Assembly (NCBI GenBank): GCA_029259835.1
Contig: JAJDEL010000288.1
Location: 1 to 5,413 of the forward strand
Reading direction: 5' to 3'
DNA length: 5,413 nt
From: Planctomicrobium sp.
GTDB taxonomy: Bacteria; Planctomycetota; Planctomycetia; Planctomycetales; Planctomycetaceae
The translations under genes were made by a program, and so were the position numbers. The number at the start of each line of letters is the position of its first letter. Positions within the stretch are counted from its first letter, which is position 1. The notes beneath the pieces are model-generated. The model did not search any database and was not told the DNA's origin. It saw only the letters and a list, made by a program, of their open reading frames with translations. This document shows positions 4,919 to 5,413 of the stretch, one piece after another.

Positions 4919-5413
4919 ATGACACAAAGTCGCGAAAATTCAACAACTGTCCATGCCCTCCGGCAAACCGGCACCATACAGTCGATCCGTGGGAGCGTGG
5001 TCGATGCCCACTTCGATCAGCGTTTACCGGAAACTCAGGCTTTGCTGCACACGCACTCAAACGTCACGGTGGAAGTTCTCAGTCATCTCGACCGTCAGAC
5101 CGTCCGTGGGGTCGCTTTACGTGCAACAAGCGGGCTGTCTCGGGGTGATGTCATTATTGATGATGGCCGGACCTTGTCTGTTCCCGTTGGAAATGCAACT
5201 TTGGGCCGCATGTTTAATGTTTCCGGTGAATCGATCGACGATGGCCCTCCCCTGGAAGAGTCGCTTCGTAGATCCATTTATCGCCAGCCTCCACCAATTA
5301 CCGAACGCGTGGGCAGCACCGAGGTCTTTCACACGGGTATTAAAGTCATTGATCTCCTGTCTCCCCTGGAGCGAGGAGGGAAGGCCGGTTTATTCGGAGG
5401 GGCCGGAGTTGGC
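4919..5413 (+). CDS. atpD: F1Fo-ATPase beta subunit of the alternative N-ATPase type, first 165 residues, cut by window edge
   Basis: Catalytic beta subunit of a rotary ATPase, on the cytoplasmic F1 head. The N-terminal beta-barrel reads TGTIQSIRGSVVDAHF (17-32), then VEVLSHLD...VRGVAL (51-67) and PVGNATLGRMFNVSGESID (89-107). The nucleotide domain follows with EVFHTGIKVIDLLSPLERGG (135-154) and KAGLFGGAGVG (155-165), where the window stops just before the Walker A lysine. The wording of the barrel and the position as first gene after a regulator fit the N-ATPase family (operon order atpDCQRBEFAG) rather than the housekeeping beta subunit, which normally follows atpAG. N-ATPases are described as auxiliary enzymes, often predicted to pump Na+ or H+ out at the expense of ATP. 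The ATG at 4919 is the first start after an in-frame TGA (4910-4912); the ribosome binding site is weak. The N-ATPase subtype is inferred and would be confirmed by atpC/atpQ/atpR downstream. Confidence 0.92.
   Translation, partial: MTQSRENSTTVHALRQTGTIQSIRGSVVDAHFDQRLPETQALLHTHSNVTVEVLSHLDRQTVRGVALRATSGLSRGDVIIDDGRTLSVPVGNATLGRMFNVSGESIDDGPPLEESLRRSIYRQPPPITERVGSTEVFHTGIKVIDLLSPLERGGKAGLFGGAGVG

Noticed and set aside
4810..5148. Plus-strand ORF of 112 codons beginning inside the 12-bp inverted repeat
   Set aside because: It overlaps atpD in another frame; the atpD frame carries unmistakable F1 beta motifs.
1..5413. CRISPR arrays, tRNA or rRNA genes, insertion sequences
   Set aside because: No spaced direct repeats, no cloverleaf-like or rRNA-like sequence, and no transposase or terminal inverted repeats were recognised by eye.

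Overview
The window most resembles an accessory stress and energy region of a bacterial chromosome, plausibly from a member of the Planctomycetota. That assignment is inferred from gene content (a sigma-54 activator next to an alternative N-type F1Fo-ATPase, beside glycogen and stress genes), moderate GC and codon use. No taxonomic marker gene is present. Both ends of the window cut through genes.

Left part (1-2046, minus strand): two closely spaced genes. The first transcribed is a fusion of an aminoglycoside-phosphotransferase-like kinase domain and a P-loop ATPase/kinase domain (515 aa). It is followed 11 nt later by glgP, an alpha-glucan phosphorylase that runs off the left edge. The ribosome binding site of glgP overlaps the stop codon of the first gene, so they very likely form one transcript.

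Middle (2047-3367): a decayed region. It opens with a sigma-54-like promoter on the plus strand (2117-2132), a leader with two inverted repeats, and a 29-codon ORF for a single-span membrane peptide with a good ribosome binding site. Three broken stress-type genes follow: the N-terminal part of a class II glutamine amidotransferase (minus strand), the first 46 residues of a hemerythrin-like protein (plus strand), and, joined directly to it, the C-terminal part of a small heat-shock protein (HSP20) with one frameshift. They look like the scar of a formerly larger stress-gene cluster.

Right part (3368-5413, plus strand): an intact NtrC-type sigma-54-dependent response regulator (receiver, AAA+, Fis-type HTH; 453 aa). 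Then comes a 190-bp gap with a perfect 12-bp inverted repeat and a -24/-12-like element, and then the start of atpD. This is the beta subunit of an F-type ATPase of the alternative N-ATPase type, cut at its Walker A motif by the window end.

How the parts may work together (inference): the regulator may control the N-ATPase operon by binding the 4802-4831 dyad and activating sigma-54 RNA polymerase at 4867-4882. It may also control the small-peptide unit at 2117-2350. The whole would be a stress or low-energy response module combining glycogen breakdown, an auxiliary ion-translocating ATPase and chaperone/iron proteins. No partner histidine kinase is visible in the window.
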